A DNA stretch of 32,943 nt from Bacillus sp. FJAT-27245 (GCF_001273955.1 NZ_LIGI01000001.1:3944556-3977498); one strand, 5' to 3'. Shown: positions 6,444 through 16,709, numbered from the stretch's first letter. The notes: generated by a model from the sequence alone, not told the origin. Numbers and translations are program-made.

Positions 6444-7427
6444 TCAGCTGTTTCCGCGCTTCTTCGTTTCCTCCACAATCATCGAATAAAGAATTGCCGA
6501 CACTTTTTTCGTGTCGTGGCGAAGGGCTGTGCCATCCTGGATGGCTATTTCTTCATGGAGCACCTCGATGCCCATTTCTTCCAACCGCTCTGTATCATAT
6601 TTAACCGGGTGTGCAAGTTCTTCTTTATAACGGAGCTGGATATGCTCGTCAATTTCCTCGTTGTTGACGAGAATCGTATCAATGAACGGGCAGTCCACAT
6701 GCTTGTAGATTGCCTTCACATGGTCGCTCGCTGTATAGCCGAACGTCTCACCCGCCTGCGTCATAAGGTTGCAAATATATACTTTCCTGGCTTTCGACCG
6801 GCATACTTCCTTTCCAAGCTTTTTTACTAGGAGATTTGGAAGGATGCTCGTATATAGGCTTCCCGGCCCGATAATAATCATGTCAGCCTGCCTGATGGCT
6901 TGAAGCGTTTCAGGAAGCGGCTGGACATCGGAAGGAGTCAAATAAACCCTTTTTATTTTTTTGCCCGAATAAGGGATTTTCGATTCCCCGGATACAACCG
7001 TGCCATCCTCCATCTCGGCATGAAGGACTACACTGCGTGTGGCGGCCGGCAACACTTTCCCCCTAACATTCAGGACCTTGCTCATTTCCTGGATTGCATG
7101 GGTGAAATTTCCCGTAATTGAAGCCATTGCGGCAAGAATCAAGTTTCCAAGCGAATGTCCGGACAATTCATTGGATGTGGAGAAGCGGTGCTGGAACATC
7201 TCTTCCACCAAAGGTTCGACATCTGAGAGCGCGGCAAGCACGTTACGGACATCGCCCGGAGGCGGTATGTTCAAATCTTCACGCAGCCGCCCAGAGCTGC
7301 CGCCGTCATCCGCTACGGTCACGATCGCTGTAATATCGACGGGATACCGCTTCAATCCCCGTAGCAGGACGGGAAGCCCGGTTCCGCCTCCTATGATTAC
7401 GACTCTTGGTTGCGTAGCGCCTGTCAT
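6444..7427 (-). CDS. glmR: GlmR (YvcK), UDP-GlcNAc-binding regulator of cell-wall precursor flux
   Basis: CofD-like Rossmann-fold protein of 327 residues, needed in Bacillus for growth on gluconeogenic carbon. It binds UDP-GlcNAc and stimulates GlmS, directing carbon into peptidoglycan precursors. Seen: the N-terminal nucleotide-binding loop [17 protein letters not shown] (about 9-25), [13 protein letters not shown] (about 39-51) and the [12 protein letters not shown] segment, all hallmarks of the YvcK branch; residue [15 protein letters not shown] is also typical. The ATG at 7425-7427 overlaps the rapZ stop by 4 nt, so the two are translationally coupled. RapZ/YvcJ next door and NagA/NagB elsewhere in the window also concern amino sugars. 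Confidence 0.95.
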   Translation of the reverse strand: MTGATQPRVVIIGGGTGLPVLLRGLKRYPVDITAIVTVADDGGSSGRLREDLNIPPPGDVRNVLAALSDVEPLVEEMFQHRFSTSNELSGHSLGNLILAAMASITGNFTHAIQEMSKVLNVRGKVLPAATRSVVLHAEMEDGTVVSGESKIPYSGKKIKRVYLTPSDVQPLPETLQAIRQADMIIIGPGSLYTSILPNLLVKKLGKEVCRSKARKVYICNLMTQAGETFGYTASDHVKAIYKHVDCPFIDTILVNNEEIDEHIQLRYKEELAHPVKYDTERLEEMGIEVLHEEIAIQDGTALRHDTKKVSAILYSMIVEETKKRGNS

Positions 7428-8317
7428 GTCATTATTTCCTTTCGCCTGGCAATATCCCGATGGGAAATGACAGTTTTATAATCTTTTTCGAAATAATGGC
7501 CAATGTATTCAGCCAAGGTTACCGAACGATGCTGGCCACCTGTACAGCCAATCGCGATAACAAGCTGCGACTTCCCTTCCCTTTTGTAATGGGGAAGCAT
7601 AAAGCTTAACAGGTCGGTTACTTTCGTAATGAACTTCTGCGTTTCGCTCCATTTTAGGACATACTCCGAAACCTCGGTTTCAAGTCCGGTTTTCGGGCGC
7701 ATATGCTCAATATAGTGGGGATTCGGCAGGAACCTTACATCGAAGACGAGATCCGCGTCAATCGGCAAGCCATGCTTGAAGCCGAAAGACACAACATTTA
7801 CGGTGAATATCGTTTCTCTGTCTACCGAAAATTCGTTTAGAATCTTTTCGCGAAGCTCCCTTGGTTTCATTTCACTTGTGTTGTAGATAACCTGGGCCCT
7901 GCCCTTCAAATCCTCGAGCAGTTCACGCTCAAGCCTGATGCCTTCGAGCGGCAACCCGGAGCTTGCAAGCGGGTGAGACCTTCGCGTTTCCTTGTATCTT
8001 CTAACAAGAGCGGCATCATCGGCGTTCAGGAAAAGGATTTTCGGTGTCACCCAGTCCGTTTCTGCGAGTTCATCAAGCGCCTTGAATAGGTGGTCAAAAA
8101 ACTCCCTGCCCCTCAAATCCATAACAAGGGCAACCTTGTTCATCTTGTTGCCGGATTCCTTCATCAATTCCAGAAACTTGGGCAAGAGTGTTGGCGGGAG
8201 ATTATCGACGCAAAAAAAGCCAAGGTCCTCGAAGCTTTGGATCGCGACTGTTTTTCCGGCACCCGACATGCCTGTTATGATGACCATTTGTGTATCATGT
8301 ACTGAACCGGTGCTCAT
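7424..8317 (-). CDS. rapZ: RapZ (YvcJ) nucleotide-binding protein
   Basis: P-loop ATPase/GTPase of 297 residues. In Escherichia coli RapZ binds glucosamine-6-phosphate and guides decay of the GlmZ RNA. In Bacillus the homologue YvcJ hydrolyses nucleotides, interacts with GlmR and affects competence. The Walker A motif GMSGAGKT is at 16-23. The segment [12 protein letters not shown] and a C-terminal domain with [10 protein letters not shown] (about 260-270) are family-specific. The ATG start at 8315-8317 follows AGAAGGGGG. It is 16 nt after the Nudix gene and overlaps glmR by 4 nt, in one operon. Confidence 0.95.
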   Translation of the reverse strand: MSTGSVHDTQMVIITGMSGAGKTVAIQSFEDLGFFCVDNLPPTLLPKFLELMKESGNKMNKVALVMDLRGREFFDHLFKALDELAETDWVTPKILFLNADDAALVRRYKETRRSHPLASSGLPLEGIRLERELLEDLKGRAQVIYNTSEMKPRELREKILNEFSVDRETIFTVNVVSFGFKHGLPIDADLVFDVRFLPNPHYIEHMRPKTGLETEVSEYVLKWSETQKFITKVTDLLSFMLPHYKREGKSQLVIAIGCTGGQHRSVTLAEYIGHYFEKDYKTVISHRDIARRKEIMT

Positions 8318-8333
8318 TCATGTTTCCCCCTTC

Positions 8334-8792
8334 TCAACTTGGATCAAGCCTGTAACCAAGCAATTCAAACTCCGGCGTATATGTGAACGTTCCAAAAATT
8401 ATATCATTGCCATGAATTGTATATTCAAGGACATGGTAATCCCCGGGAGCCATTGGCAGGCTGGCAATCCTGTCCGCGGAATGCCACTGGAGAATCCCTT
8501 CCTCACAATTCTCGTTTAGCTTTCCCTCATAATCTTTCGCAAAAAAAGTGAACATCATCCACTCATTCACGGTCTTGCCGTTTTCCTGGATGATTATTGT
8601 AAAAACGCCTTTCAGCTTCGGGTGTTTCAGGTATATGCCCGTTTCCTCCCTGTATTCGCGGATACAGGCATCGCGGACGGACTCACCCGGCTCCATTTTC
8701 CCGCCCGGCGCCGACCACCATCCCCGCCGCGGCTTTTGCAGGAGGAGTATTTCGCTATCCTTCATCAATACGCAATTGGCGACCCTTTGCAT
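8334..8792 (-). CDS. yvcI: Nudix hydrolase (YvcI-like)
   Basis: Probable nucleoside-diphosphate-X hydrolase of the MutT/8-oxo-dGTPase-like group; true substrate unknown. The 152-residue protein carries a complete Nudix box, GX5EX7REUXEEXGU, at 31-53 (GKMEPGE ... REYREETGI), which binds Mg2+. SAPGGKMEPGES is the usual loop before it. I chose the ATG at 8790-8792 because GAGGTG lies 6 nt upstream; a GTG three codons earlier lies inside that ribosome site. It is the first gene of the yvcI-rapZ-glmR operon, with a good sigma-A promoter at 8856-8884. Confidence 0.9.
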   Translation of the reverse strand: MQRVANCVLMKDSEILLLQKPRRGWWSAPGGKMEPGESVRDACIREYREETGIYLKHPKLKGVFTIIIQENGKTVNEWMMFTFFAKDYEGKLNENCEEGILQWHSADRIASLPMAPGDYHVLEYTIHGNDIIFGTFTYTPEFELLGYRLDPS

Positions 8793-8855
8793 AGCTTCCA
8801 CCTCAATTATGGCAAAGCGGGAATTTAAACGAACATTCCGGCCCTGATTCTATAC

Positions 8856-8884
8856 ATTATACTATTTTTAAAATTCCCCCACAA
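8856..8884 (-). promoter_or_regulatory. Sigma-A promoter of the Nudix-rapZ-glmR operon
   Basis: Minus strand: -35 TTGTGG (8879-8884), 17-bp spacer, perfect -10 TATAAT (8856-8861). It ends 63 nt before the Nudix start and lies after the trxB terminator. Confidence 0.75.
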
Positions 8885-8930
8885 TGAAGGGAAAATAAGT
8901 TTTCTTATTAGCCTACATGGAAAAAACAAC

Positions 8931-8960
8931 AAAAAAAGGGCACGGACAAGAGCCCGTGCT
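8931..8960 (-). terminator. Intrinsic terminator downstream of trxB
   Basis: Minus strand: AGCACGG / CCGTGC stem with loop, then CC and a run of seven T residues. It lies about 145 nt past the trxB stop and just ahead of the Nudix operon promoter. Confidence 0.82.
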
Positions 8961-9104
8961 AAAGGGTATATAAAAAGGGGGTCAATTTCTAGTTTTATGA
9001 TACCCTACCATTATTTCACTTTTGTTACAGTTAAATTAAAATGACGTTAATTTTTCAAGACAGGCTTTCCCATTCTTCGACAGGCTCTTGTTTTCCGAAA
9101 TGGG

Positions 9105-10070
<966 letters not shown>

Positions 10071-10123
10071 TTATATCGCACGATGGTTTCAATCCAATAA
10101 TAGTCTTTCCTTATCACATCTAT

Positions 10124-10160
10124 CCTATAAAACAACAGGCTTTCCGTCCAACCATCTGCT
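10124..10160 (-). promoter_or_regulatory. Candidate trxB promoter with Spx-type AGCA element
   Basis: Minus strand: -35 TTGGAC (10146-10151), 16-bp spacer, -10 TATAGG (10124-10129). AGCA lies at 10157-10160, about -43 relative to the predicted start. Spx with RNA polymerase activates Bacillus trxA and trxB through AGCA at about -44. The -10 is imperfect, as expected for an activator-dependent promoter. Confidence 0.45.
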
Positions 10161-10271
10161 CACTCGGCATCAGGGCTGGTACATGGCCGGCTTGCCAGTT
10201 CCCGCTGCCGCTGAACACATCGAATACGAAAAATTGAATCAGGCAGTCCTAGCTTTCCGTTCAATTCCTGC

Positions 10272-11765
10272 CTATTGTATGCAGCCCATAATCAGTTTGG
10301 CATATTTCCTGATTGTTCCCGCTGATACGCCATATTGATCGACAAGCTGGGCGATGGGCACTTTATCGTTCCGCAATTTATGCCATACTTGCGCGGCCCC
10401 GGCCGCCCAGCCTGCTGTATTCTTAAGGCTATGCCCCTGCTTTTCTGCTTCCTCGAACACGGAGAACCACATCAGGTACAATCCGGATTCAACAGTGCCA
10501 ATCGGCCGGTACGTCTGGTAGAGCATCTCAGCAGCTTCATGTGCATCCGCGGCCGGTGAACGCTTGCCATCCTTAAGGTAAGCAAGATATGCCCTTTCAT
10601 GCGTACCGAACTTCTCGTTGTCACAAAACTCGCTTGATTGGAGTATTTCCTGCCTGTTTTCTGACACTGAAGCAAGGAAAATTGCAAACAGCCGCTCTTC
10701 CGGATAATCACTTCCAAGCTTTTGCAAAATCGACCGTGATTGGCTTTCCATTCCTCCCGATGCGCCAGCATTATTCCACGGCTCGCCGCCTTCCTTGTCG
10801 GGTGAAATCGCAATAACCTTTTTCCAAAGGGCATGAGCAAGCTCATCCCTTCCTGTATAATAAGCCGCATACGAAAACCAATAATAAAATGGTCCATCGC
10901 CTTCATATCCACGCTTATGCAGCTTCTTAAGCCACTCAAACGCAAGCTCGTACTCTCCTGACAAAGCGAAGGTCGCGCCAAGCTTGAATTGGTGCTCCGT
11001 CATCATCGGCTTGATCTTCTTCAGGATTTCTATTAACCTTGCAGTCTCTTTTTTGTCCCGGCGATAATGGGCGAACACAAGCAGATTGCATAATGCGTGC
11101 AGGTTCCCGGGATTCTTCTCCAGCACATCGTAAAGCACCTCATGTGCCTGTTCGGTTTCGCCAAGGTAAAAATGGGCCAAAGCCAGGTTGTTGTATGCCG
11201 ACCAATACTCCGGATACTCCTCGACAATAGAGGTCAGCATTTCAATCGCTTTCGGAAAATAGCCCGACTCAAGCAGATTCCGTGCTTCCTCCTGCCTTGA
11301 CATCAAGTCATCTTCCTCAAACAACAGTTCATCCTCATCATCGAAGCCTTCCATGATCAGCAGCTCCAATAGCTCCTCGGCGTCGTCGGCAAACTCTCCA
11401 TCCTCTTCAAGCTCAAGGTAAAGCTTTGAATGGTGGGTGGCATCTTTAAAGAAACCCAAATGGGCGTAATTGTTCGCTAAGAAATAATGGCATTCGGTCA
11501 TTTCCGGATCAAGTTCATCCAGGATCATGTGGAGAAGCCGGTTCGAGTTTTCATACCCGCCGATTTCCGTCCACACCAAAGCAAGCTGGCAGGCAATCAT
11601 CGGTTCGCCCGGCTCCAGCTGGAATGCACGCTCTAAATATCGTTTCGCTTTTTCAAAATCCCTGCGGTGGTAGGCCTTCAGCCCCTTTGTAAAATAATAC
11701 TCACCTGTCGGGAAAAAGGAGAGAAGCTTCCCCTTGCCTTTAAATGCTTTCGAATCTTTCCCCAT
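10272..11765 (-). CDS. TPR-repeat protein (YvcD-like)
   Basis: Soluble protein of 497 residues built from tetratricopeptide repeats; no signal peptide or membrane segment. Helical TPR pairs are visible at about residues 20-60 (FTKGLKAYHRRDFEKAKRYL), 60-130 and 150-230 (LESGYFPKAIEMLTSIVEEY, then YNNLALAHFYLGETEQAHEV). An acidic linker (DDEDELLFEEDD) separates two blocks. The C-terminal end resembles a small helix-turn-helix (VPIAQLVDQYGVSAGTIRKY). In Bacillus the equivalent gene (yvcD) sits beside trxB; its partner is unknown. The ATG at 11763-11765 follows TGGAGG by 5 nt; a GTG four codons earlier lies in that site. Confidence 0.85.
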   Translation of the reverse strand: MGKDSKAFKGKGKLLSFFPTGEYYFTKGLKAYHRRDFEKAKRYLERAFQLEPGEPMIACQLALVWTEIGGYENSNRLLHMILDELDPEMTECHYFLANNYAHLGFFKDATHHSKLYLELEEDGEFADDAEELLELLIMEGFDDEDELLFEEDDLMSRQEEARNLLESGYFPKAIEMLTSIVEEYPEYWSAYNNLALAHFYLGETEQAHEVLYDVLEKNPGNLHALCNLLVFAHYRRDKKETARLIEILKKIKPMMTEHQFKLGATFALSGEYELAFEWLKKLHKRGYEGDGPFYYWFSYAAYYTGRDELAHALWKKVIAISPDKEGGEPWNNAGASGGMESQSRSILQKLGSDYPEERLFAIFLASVSENRQEILQSSEFCDNEKFGTHERAYLAYLKDGKRSPAADAHEAAEMLYQTYRPIGTVESGLYLMWFSVFEEAEKQGHSLKNTAGWAAGAAQVWHKLRNDKVPIAQLVDQYGVSAGTIRKYAKLIMGCIQ

Positions 11766-11795
11766 GAAGTCCTCCACTAATGTAATAACCTAAGT

Positions 11796-11804
11796 AGTAT
11801 ATCA
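11796..11804 (-). promoter_or_regulatory. Extended -10 promoter of the TPR gene
   Basis: Minus strand TGATATACT: a TGN extension directly before TATACT, 30 nt upstream of the TPR start. No convincing -35 is seen. Confidence 0.4.
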
Positions 11805-11966
11805 TAAATTTAGCGGCGCGGGGATAAACTCTGAAACTTCCGGACAGCACGGGGAAAGAGATCATAAGTTTTGAAGAATTGAAAAAGTTTACGGGCGAAC
11901 TCAACCATGTTCAACTGTGGCGGAATTTCAGGAAAAACAGAATCCCAGGCTAAATATTAAAGTGTT

Positions 11967-12043
11967 TCTCCGGATAAAGTTGTGAACTCTCCGGTTAAAG
12001 TTGTGAGATCTCCGGATAAAACCGGAAAATCTCCGGGAATCGC
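11967..12043 (+). repeat. 21-bp tandem repeat, about 3.7 units
   Basis: Units begin at 11967, 11988, 12009 and 12030 with an exact 21-bp period. Each starts TCTCCGG; the first two read TCTCCGG(A/T)TAAAGTTGTGA. The block lies in the 690-bp gene-free interval between the TPR gene and yvoF. It has no coding potential and no strong hairpin. The flanks 11805-11966 and 12044-12165 show nothing recognisable apart from a small CTAGCAC/GTGCTAG inverted repeat at about 12065-12099. Confidence 0.85.
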
Positions 12044-12165
12044 TAGCATCCAGATAGCAGTTTACTAGCACAGGGAGACGGATGAAAAGCTGGTGCTAGC
12101 TGCGGGCCGGAGCGCTCCCCTGCCCAGCACGAGAACATATTACGGATTGGTGATTTCTGTAGCGC

Positions 12166-12296
12166 GAATAAATTTTGGAGCGTAGTTTGCGGAAGCTAAT
12201 ACAAATTTTGGAGCGGTAGTTTGCGGAAACGGAACCATATTGTGGAGCGAAGTTTGTGGCAGCGGCAACATACCTTGAAGCGAAGTTTGTGGCAGC
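12166..12296 (+). repeat. 33-bp tandem repeat, 4 units
   Basis: Units begin at about 12166, 12198, 12231 and 12264 (32, 33, 33 bp). The core is TTTTGGAGCGGTAGTTTGCGGAA with drift in later units (TTGTGGAGCGAAGTTTGTGGCAG). Because 33 is a multiple of three, all frames give 11-residue repeats, which explains several short open frames here. I do not regard them as genes. Confidence 0.85.
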
Positions 12297-12335
12297 GCGG
12301 ATGCTTGTGGGACGTGAGTCCAAGCCGCATGCAAA

Positions 12336-12378
12336 AGGCCGTGCCGGAAGCTGCGCTTAGCAGTTTCCGGCACGGCCT
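12336..12378 (-). terminator. Long hairpin, probable terminator of the hprK-yvoF unit
   Basis: AGGCCGTGCCGGAA pairs perfectly with TTCCGGCACGGCCT. The stem continues inside by one G-U and CTGC/GCAG around a 5-nt loop, about 19 pairs in all. On the minus strand it is followed only by TTTTGC, so the U-tract is short. It lies 79 nt after the yvoF stop. Confidence 0.65.
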
Positions 12379-12457
12379 GAGCCGAACGGGGTTCTGGGTG
12401 TCCAAATTGGGTAGGGGCGCATGCTTTGTCCCCTTTTCCAAAAAAGAAGTGTGACGT

Positions 12458-12997
12458 TTAGTCGGTTTTCCCAGTACCGTATATTGGATCCTCGGCCCAG
12501 CGCTGGGCGAGCTGTTCCGGGGTGTAGATGATGCGCATCGGGTTTCCGCCGACGAAGCTGCCGGCGGGGACGTCCTTGTGGACAAGTGTTCCGGCCGAGA
12601 CGATGGCGCCGTCGCCGATAGTGACTCCGGGCAGGATGGTTGAGTTTGCGCCGATCATGACTTCGTCGCCAATTGTGACCTCGCCTAGCCGGTATTCCCT
12701 TATTAGGTATTCGTGGGCTAGGATGGTTGTGTTGTAGCCGATGACGGTGTTCTGCCCGACGGTGATTAACTCAGGGAACATGGTGTCGGGCATGACCATC
12801 AGCGCGAATGAGGTTCTGTCACCGACCTTCATCCCCAGGAATGTCCGGTAAAGCCAGATTTTCATTCCGATGAACGGGGTGTAGCGTGATATCTGGATGA
12901 TGATGAAGTTTTTGGCGACTTTCCAAAACGATACTGTTTTATATACCTGCCAGAGCGAGTTGGCGCCTTTGACAGGGTATCGTTTTGTGCGCCTCAT
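12458..12997 (-). CDS. yvoF: Left-handed beta-helix acyltransferase (YvoF-like)
   Basis: Putative O-acetyltransferase of 179 residues in the CysE/LacA/NodL hexapeptide-repeat group. After a basic N-terminal segment (about 1-55, hydrophobic in part) come hexapeptide repeats with the [LIV]GxxxX pattern, such as [33 protein letters not shown] and [12 protein letters not shown] (about 78-145). They end with VGGNPMRII, the acetyl-CoA-binding closing loop. Acceptor unknown. It is the last gene of hprK-lgt-yvoD-ppaX-yvoF and its ATG overlaps the ppaX stop by 4 nt, so the two are coupled. Confidence 0.88.
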   Translation of the reverse strand: MRRTKRYPVKGANSLWQVYKTVSFWKVAKNFIIIQISRYTPFIGMKIWLYRTFLGMKVGDRTSFALMVMPDTMFPELITVGQNTVIGYNTTILAHEYLIREYRLGEVTIGDEVMIGANSTILPGVTIGDGAIVSAGTLVHKDVPAGSFVGGNPMRIIYTPEQLAQRWAEDPIYGTGKTD

Positions 12998-13653
12998 TGC
13001 CGGCTTGCCTCGACGATGTCCAGGATGTCTGCCATGCTCTCAAGCATGAAGTCCGGTTCGAATTTTTCAAGGTATTCGCGGCCCTTTAACGACCAGGCGA
13101 CTCCGGCTGTTTTGGTCCCGGCGTTTTTCCCCGCGAGGATGTCGTGGTAGTTATCGCCTACCATGATGGCCGTTTCCGGCTTGGATCCAAGCTGCTCGAG
13201 GGCGAGCATGAGCGGTTCCGGATCGGGCTTTGCGTTTTTGACATGGTCGAGGGCGACGATGACATCGAAAAATTGGTCCAGCTTGGAGAGCTTTAGCCCC
13301 TTGAGGACGACATCGTGCATTTTCGTCGTGACGATGCCGATTTTGTAGCCGCCTTCCTTCAGCGTCCTTACTGTCTCAAACACGCCGGTGAATTCCTTGA
13401 CGAGCAGGTCATGGTTGGCGCGATTGAACGTGCGGTATATGGCGACCATGTCCTCGACGATCTCCGGGTTGATTGCTCCGAACGTTTCGCGGAGAGTGGG
13501 GCCCATGAACGGCAGAACGTCGTCACGCGTGTATTTATTTGGGTAATAGCGGTTCAGTGTGTGCAGGAACGAGTTGATAATCAGGTCATTCGTATCAATC
13601 AGGGTTCCATCAAGGTCAAACAGAATTGTATCGATTCCTGTGGCTGGCTTCAT
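12994..13653 (-). CDS. ppaX: Pyrophosphatase PpaX
   Basis: HAD-family inorganic pyrophosphatase of 219 residues (B. subtilis PpaX has about the same length). It hydrolyses the pyrophosphate released when HprK dephosphorylates Ser46-P-HPr with Pi. Motif I is FDLDGTLID with nucleophile Asp13 and Asp15. Motif II is in [11 protein letters not shown] (Thr, about 107). Motif III/IV is around KPDPEPLML and [16 protein letters not shown] (Asp, about 160-175). It overlaps both neighbours by 4 nt. Its place in one operon with hprK supports the assignment over a generic phosphoglycolate phosphatase. Confidence 0.93.
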   Translation of the reverse strand: MKPATGIDTILFDLDGTLIDTNDLIINSFLHTLNRYYPNKYTRDDVLPFMGPTLRETFGAINPEIVEDMVAIYRTFNRANHDLLVKEFTGVFETVRTLKEGGYKIGIVTTKMHDVVLKGLKLSKLDQFFDVIVALDHVKNAKPDPEPLMLALEQLGSKPETAIMVGDNYHDILAGKNAGTKTAGVAWSLKGREYLEKFEPDFMLESMADILDIVEASRQ

Positions 13654-14591
13654 AAGTTAACTTCCTTTCTTTGCATAGCGCCTGTTTGCTTCCAGATTGT
13701 GCCAACGATGAATGTCAGGAGGACCGCCACGCCGATTCGGATAACCAGCAGCGGCCAGACCGGGATGCCAAGCGGGATAAAGATCAGGGTGTCCTCGACG
13801 ACAGCATGGCAGGAGACGAGGAAGATGAATGCGAGTGTTGCATCCTTTTTGCTGACCCCATCCTCCTTGACGGCCTGTATCATGACGCCGGCCCCGTAGG
13901 CAAGGCCGAACAGTAGGCCCGCCGCCATTGTCGTGGACGTGTTTTCCTTCATGCCAAGCGACCGTGTCATTGGCGCCATGGTTTTTGAAAATTTGCTGAG
14001 CCATTGCAGATCTTTGAGGATTTGGATGACAGCCATGAGCGGGATGACAATCATGGCAAGCTGGACGATGCCGAGGCCAGCTTTTTCAATGGCTTCAAGA
14101 ATGATGTTCAGGACTCCGGAAGCCGGTTCGGCCTTTGTCTGGATAAATCCGTAAACCGCCTGACTTCCGCCTCCGTGCCAAACAAGATTGATGACGGCGG
14201 CCGACACGAAAGCAAGCCCAAGCCTGACTGCCAGGACAACCCAGAGTTTTACCCCCGCCTTCAGGGCAACGGTTGATTCCACGATTAAATTATGGGAAAA
14301 ACTCAGCATGACGGCGAGAATGAAAACTTCCTTGACGCTGAAATCGAGGGTCAGGATCGCCCCGATTGCCGCGTACAGGTTAAGCACATTGCCAAGGACG
14401 AGCGGGATCGCCGCGTCGCCGGGAAGGCCGATCAGTTTCATCAATGGGCTGACCGCTTTGATTAGCCATGCCAAAAGAGGCGTATATTGCAGGATCGAGA
14501 CGGCGAGAGTGACAGGAAAAATGACTTTGCCCAGCGACCAGGTTGTTTTTAAGCCAACGAGCAAGCCCTTTTTGATTGATTGGATCAGCAT
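13650..14591 (-). CDS. yvoD: Nucleoside-recognition (Gate) domain membrane protein (YvoD-like)
   Basis: Polytopic membrane protein of 313 residues with about eight hydrophobic segments (for example [78 protein letters not shown]). It carries two Gate-type repeats, as in SpmA/SpmB and nucleoside transporters. Transported substrate unknown. It is downstream of lgt, separated by the 245-bp interval that contains repeat array B, and overlaps ppaX by 4 nt. Confidence 0.87.
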   Translation of the reverse strand: MLIQSIKKGLLVGLKTTWSLGKVIFPVTLAVSILQYTPLLAWLIKAVSPLMKLIGLPGDAAIPLVLGNVLNLYAAIGAILTLDFSVKEVFILAVMLSFSHNLIVESTVALKAGVKLWVVLAVRLGLAFVSAAVINLVWHGGGSQAVYGFIQTKAEPASGVLNIILEAIEKAGLGIVQLAMIVIPLMAVIQILKDLQWLSKFSKTMAPMTRSLGMKENTSTTMAAGLLFGLAYGAGVMIQAVKEDGVSKKDATLAFIFLVSCHAVVEDTLIFIPLGIPVWPLLVIRIGVAVLLTFIVGTIWKQTGAMQRKEVNL

Positions 14592-14682
14592 TGCTTCTCT
14601 TTTCCCCTTTGTTGGTTTTGTGTTTGAATGATTGTGAGTAGAAATTTATTTTGAGGACAGTTTAGAGTTGAAAAGCTTATCT

Positions 14683-14803
14683 AAACTGTCTTCATAACCT
14701 TGATGAAGAAACTTTCAAGCGGAAAACCCTCCCCAAACTGTCTTCATAACGCCGATGAAGACACTTTCATACGGAAAGCTTCCCAAAACTGTCTTCATAA
14801 ATC
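14683..14803 (+). repeat. 52-bp hairpin repeat, about 2.3 units (array B)
   Basis: Units begin at 14683, 14735 and 14786 (52 and 51 bp); the third stops after about 18 nt. The second unit has a perfect stem TGTCTTCAT-7 nt-ATGAAGACA. Without gaps, 25 of the first 34 positions from AAC match the third unit of the array at 3912-4191. A solitary inverted fragment (GGACAGTTTAGAG) lies at about 14654. The block occupies the lgt-yvoD gap within a minus-strand gene series. Confidence 0.88.
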
Positions 14804-14836
14804 AAATGCCGGCATTGCCGGGTTGAATCCAGCGGC

Positions 14837-15661
14837 CTACTTCCCTTTCCCGTCGTCATCAAGGTACCGGGCGTCGGCAAGGCCGGTTTTTCTGCGGTAA
14901 AAGATCAATACCGCGGCCAGCAGAATGAGGCCGATCGATAGCAGCTGTGAGACCCTGATATCACCGAGCATTAGGCTGTCAGTGCGCATCCCTTCGATGA
15001 AGAAACGGCCGATTGAATACCAGATAACGTATGCCAGAAAACTTTCCCCCCGGTGAAGATTGACGCGGCGCAGGAAAAGCAACAGCGCGAAGCCGGCAAA
15101 GTTCCAGAGCGATTCGTACAGGAAGGTCGGGTGGTAGTAGTGCCCTTCAATATACATTTGGTTAATGATCCAATCAGGCAGGTGCAAGCCTTCAAGGAAC
15201 GACCGCGAAACCTCTTCCCCATGGGCTTCCTGGTTCATGAAATTCCCCCAGCGGCCGATTGCCTGGCCAAGGATGATGCTCGGGGCGGCAATATCGGCCA
15301 GCTTCCAAAAAGAAATGCCTCGTGCTTTCGTAAAGAAATAGGCTGTCAGAACGGAACCGATTAATGCGCCGTAGATGGCGATTCCCCCGTTCCAGATTTT
15401 TATAATGTCGCCCGGGTTTTGGGCGTAGTAGTCCCATTGGAAAATAACATAATAAATGCGCGCTGAAATAATGGCGATCGGGATTGCCCAAATGAGCAGG
15501 TCGGAAAAGGTCTCTTTTGGCAGCCCCCTCCGATCGCTTTCCCTCATGGCAAGATATAAAGCCAACGCAAGCCCGGTCCCGATAATGATGCCGTACCAGT
15601 GAACCTGGATTGGGCCGAGGTCGATCGCAACCGGGTTGAGCGGTGTAATCGTTTCTTCCAT
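14837..15661 (-). CDS. lgt: Prolipoprotein diacylglyceryl transferase
   Basis: Integral membrane enzyme that transfers diacylglycerol from phosphatidylglycerol to the lipobox Cys of prolipoproteins, such as the one at 4279-4578. The 274-residue protein has about seven hydrophobic segments and the Lgt signature [13 protein letters not shown] (about 135-147). [11 protein letters not shown] (about 90-100) and [12 protein letters not shown] (about 180-190) are also conserved. I chose the ATG at 15659-15661 because AAAGGAG lies 7 nt upstream; an ATG two codons earlier is almost in contact with that site. It follows hprK by 64 nt. Confidence 0.95.
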   Translation of the reverse strand: MEETITPLNPVAIDLGPIQVHWYGIIIGTGLALALYLAMRESDRRGLPKETFSDLLIWAIPIAIISARIYYVIFQWDYYAQNPGDIIKIWNGGIAIYGALIGSVLTAYFFTKARGISFWKLADIAAPSIILGQAIGRWGNFMNQEAHGEEVSRSFLEGLHLPDWIINQMYIEGHYYHPTFLYESLWNFAGFALLLFLRRVNLHRGESFLAYVIWYSIGRFFIEGMRTDSLMLGDIRVSQLLSIGLILLAAVLIFYRRKTGLADARYLDDDGKGK

Positions 15662-15725
15662 TCTCATTCTCCTTTGATTTTCTCTTTTCCTCCAAAAGTT
15701 GGAGATCCACTTTTAATCAAGGCGG

Positions 15726-16661
15726 TTAAAACGGTTCAGAACGGCCTTCCTCAATTACACCCGACAGCTTTTCAGTGAACTGCTTAGCCGCGTTGACGCC
15801 CATCCGCTTCAGCCGGAAGTTCATTGCGGCAACCTCGATAATAACAGCCAGGTTTCGGCCAGGGCGGACGGGTATTGTCAGTTTCGTAATTTCTGAGTCG
15901 ATGATTTTCAATTTTTCCTCGTCAAGGCCCAGCCGGTCATATTGCTTATCCTTGTCCCATATTTCAAGATGGATATTTAACGTAATTTGTTTGTTGCTGC
16001 GGACAGCGCCGGCACCGAACAGCGTCATAACATTGATGATGCCGAGTCCGCGGATTTCGAGGAGATGCTCGATTAAATCAGGCGACGTTCCGAACAACGC
16101 ATCCTGATCCTCCTGGCGAATTTCTACACAATCGTCGGCAACTAGCCGATGGCCGCGTTTCACCAATTCGAGCGCGGTTTCGCTTTTACCGACGCCGCTC
16201 TTTCCAGTAAGAAGGACCCCCACTCCATAAACGTCTACCAAAACGCCATGGACAGCGGTTGTCGGCGCAAGCTTGCTTTCAAGAAAATTGGTCAAATTTC
16301 CGGAGAAGCGGGTCGTTTTGAATTTCGTGCGCAGCACTGGGACGGATTCCCGCTCGGCTGCTTCTATTAATTCTTCCGGAACCTCAAGGCCGCGGGTGAT
16401 GATGATTGCAGGAGTAATATCCGTGCATAGCCTCTCCATCCTTACGACGCGATCGTTTCCATTTAATTTTTCAAAAAAAGAAAGCTCGGTCATTCCAAGC
16501 AGCTGGATTCGTTCGGCTGGATAATAATCAAAAAAGCCTGCGAGCTCAATGCCCGGCCTGGACAAATCACTCGTTGTAATCGGCCTGTCTATGCCTTCAC
16601 CGCCACAAATGAGTTCAAGGCCAAACTTCTCGTAAATATCCCTCGTACGTACTTTCAACAA
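15726..16661 (-). CDS. hprK: HPr kinase/phosphorylase
   Basis: Bifunctional enzyme that phosphorylates HPr and Crh on Ser46 with ATP or PPi and reverses the reaction with Pi, setting carbon catabolite repression. The 311-residue protein has an N-terminal DRTGG-like domain (1-125) and a C-terminal kinase domain. It has the catalytic His138, Walker A GKSGVGKS at 153-160, and the HprK signature [20 protein letters not shown] (about 202-221). The start is TTG at 16659-16661 with AGGAGG 7 nt upstream; the next codon is also TTG. First gene of the hprK-lgt-yvoD-ppaX-yvoF series; target Crh is encoded at 4873-5130. Confidence 0.96.
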   Translation of the reverse strand: MLKVRTRDIYEKFGLELICGGEGIDRPITTSDLSRPGIELAGFFDYYPAERIQLLGMTELSFFEKLNGNDRVVRMERLCTDITPAIIITRGLEVPEELIEAAERESVPVLRTKFKTTRFSGNLTNFLESKLAPTTAVHGVLVDVYGVGVLLTGKSGVGKSETALELVKRGHRLVADDCVEIRQEDQDALFGTSPDLIEHLLEIRGLGIINVMTLFGAGAVRSNKQITLNIHLEIWDKDKQYDRLGLDEEKLKIIDSEITKLTIPVRPGRNLAVIIEVAAMNFRLKRMGVNAAKQFTEKLSGVIEEGRSEPF

Positions 16662-16709
16662 AGCCGTTCCTCCTTCTCTTCTGGCGCAGCCAATCAGTTG
16701 ATTCTATCT

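Noticed and set aside
12096-12323. Small minus-strand repeat protein (about 75 codons)
   Set aside because: The periodic peptide is a by-product of the 33-bp DNA repeat; no ribosome site and no sequence like a known protein.
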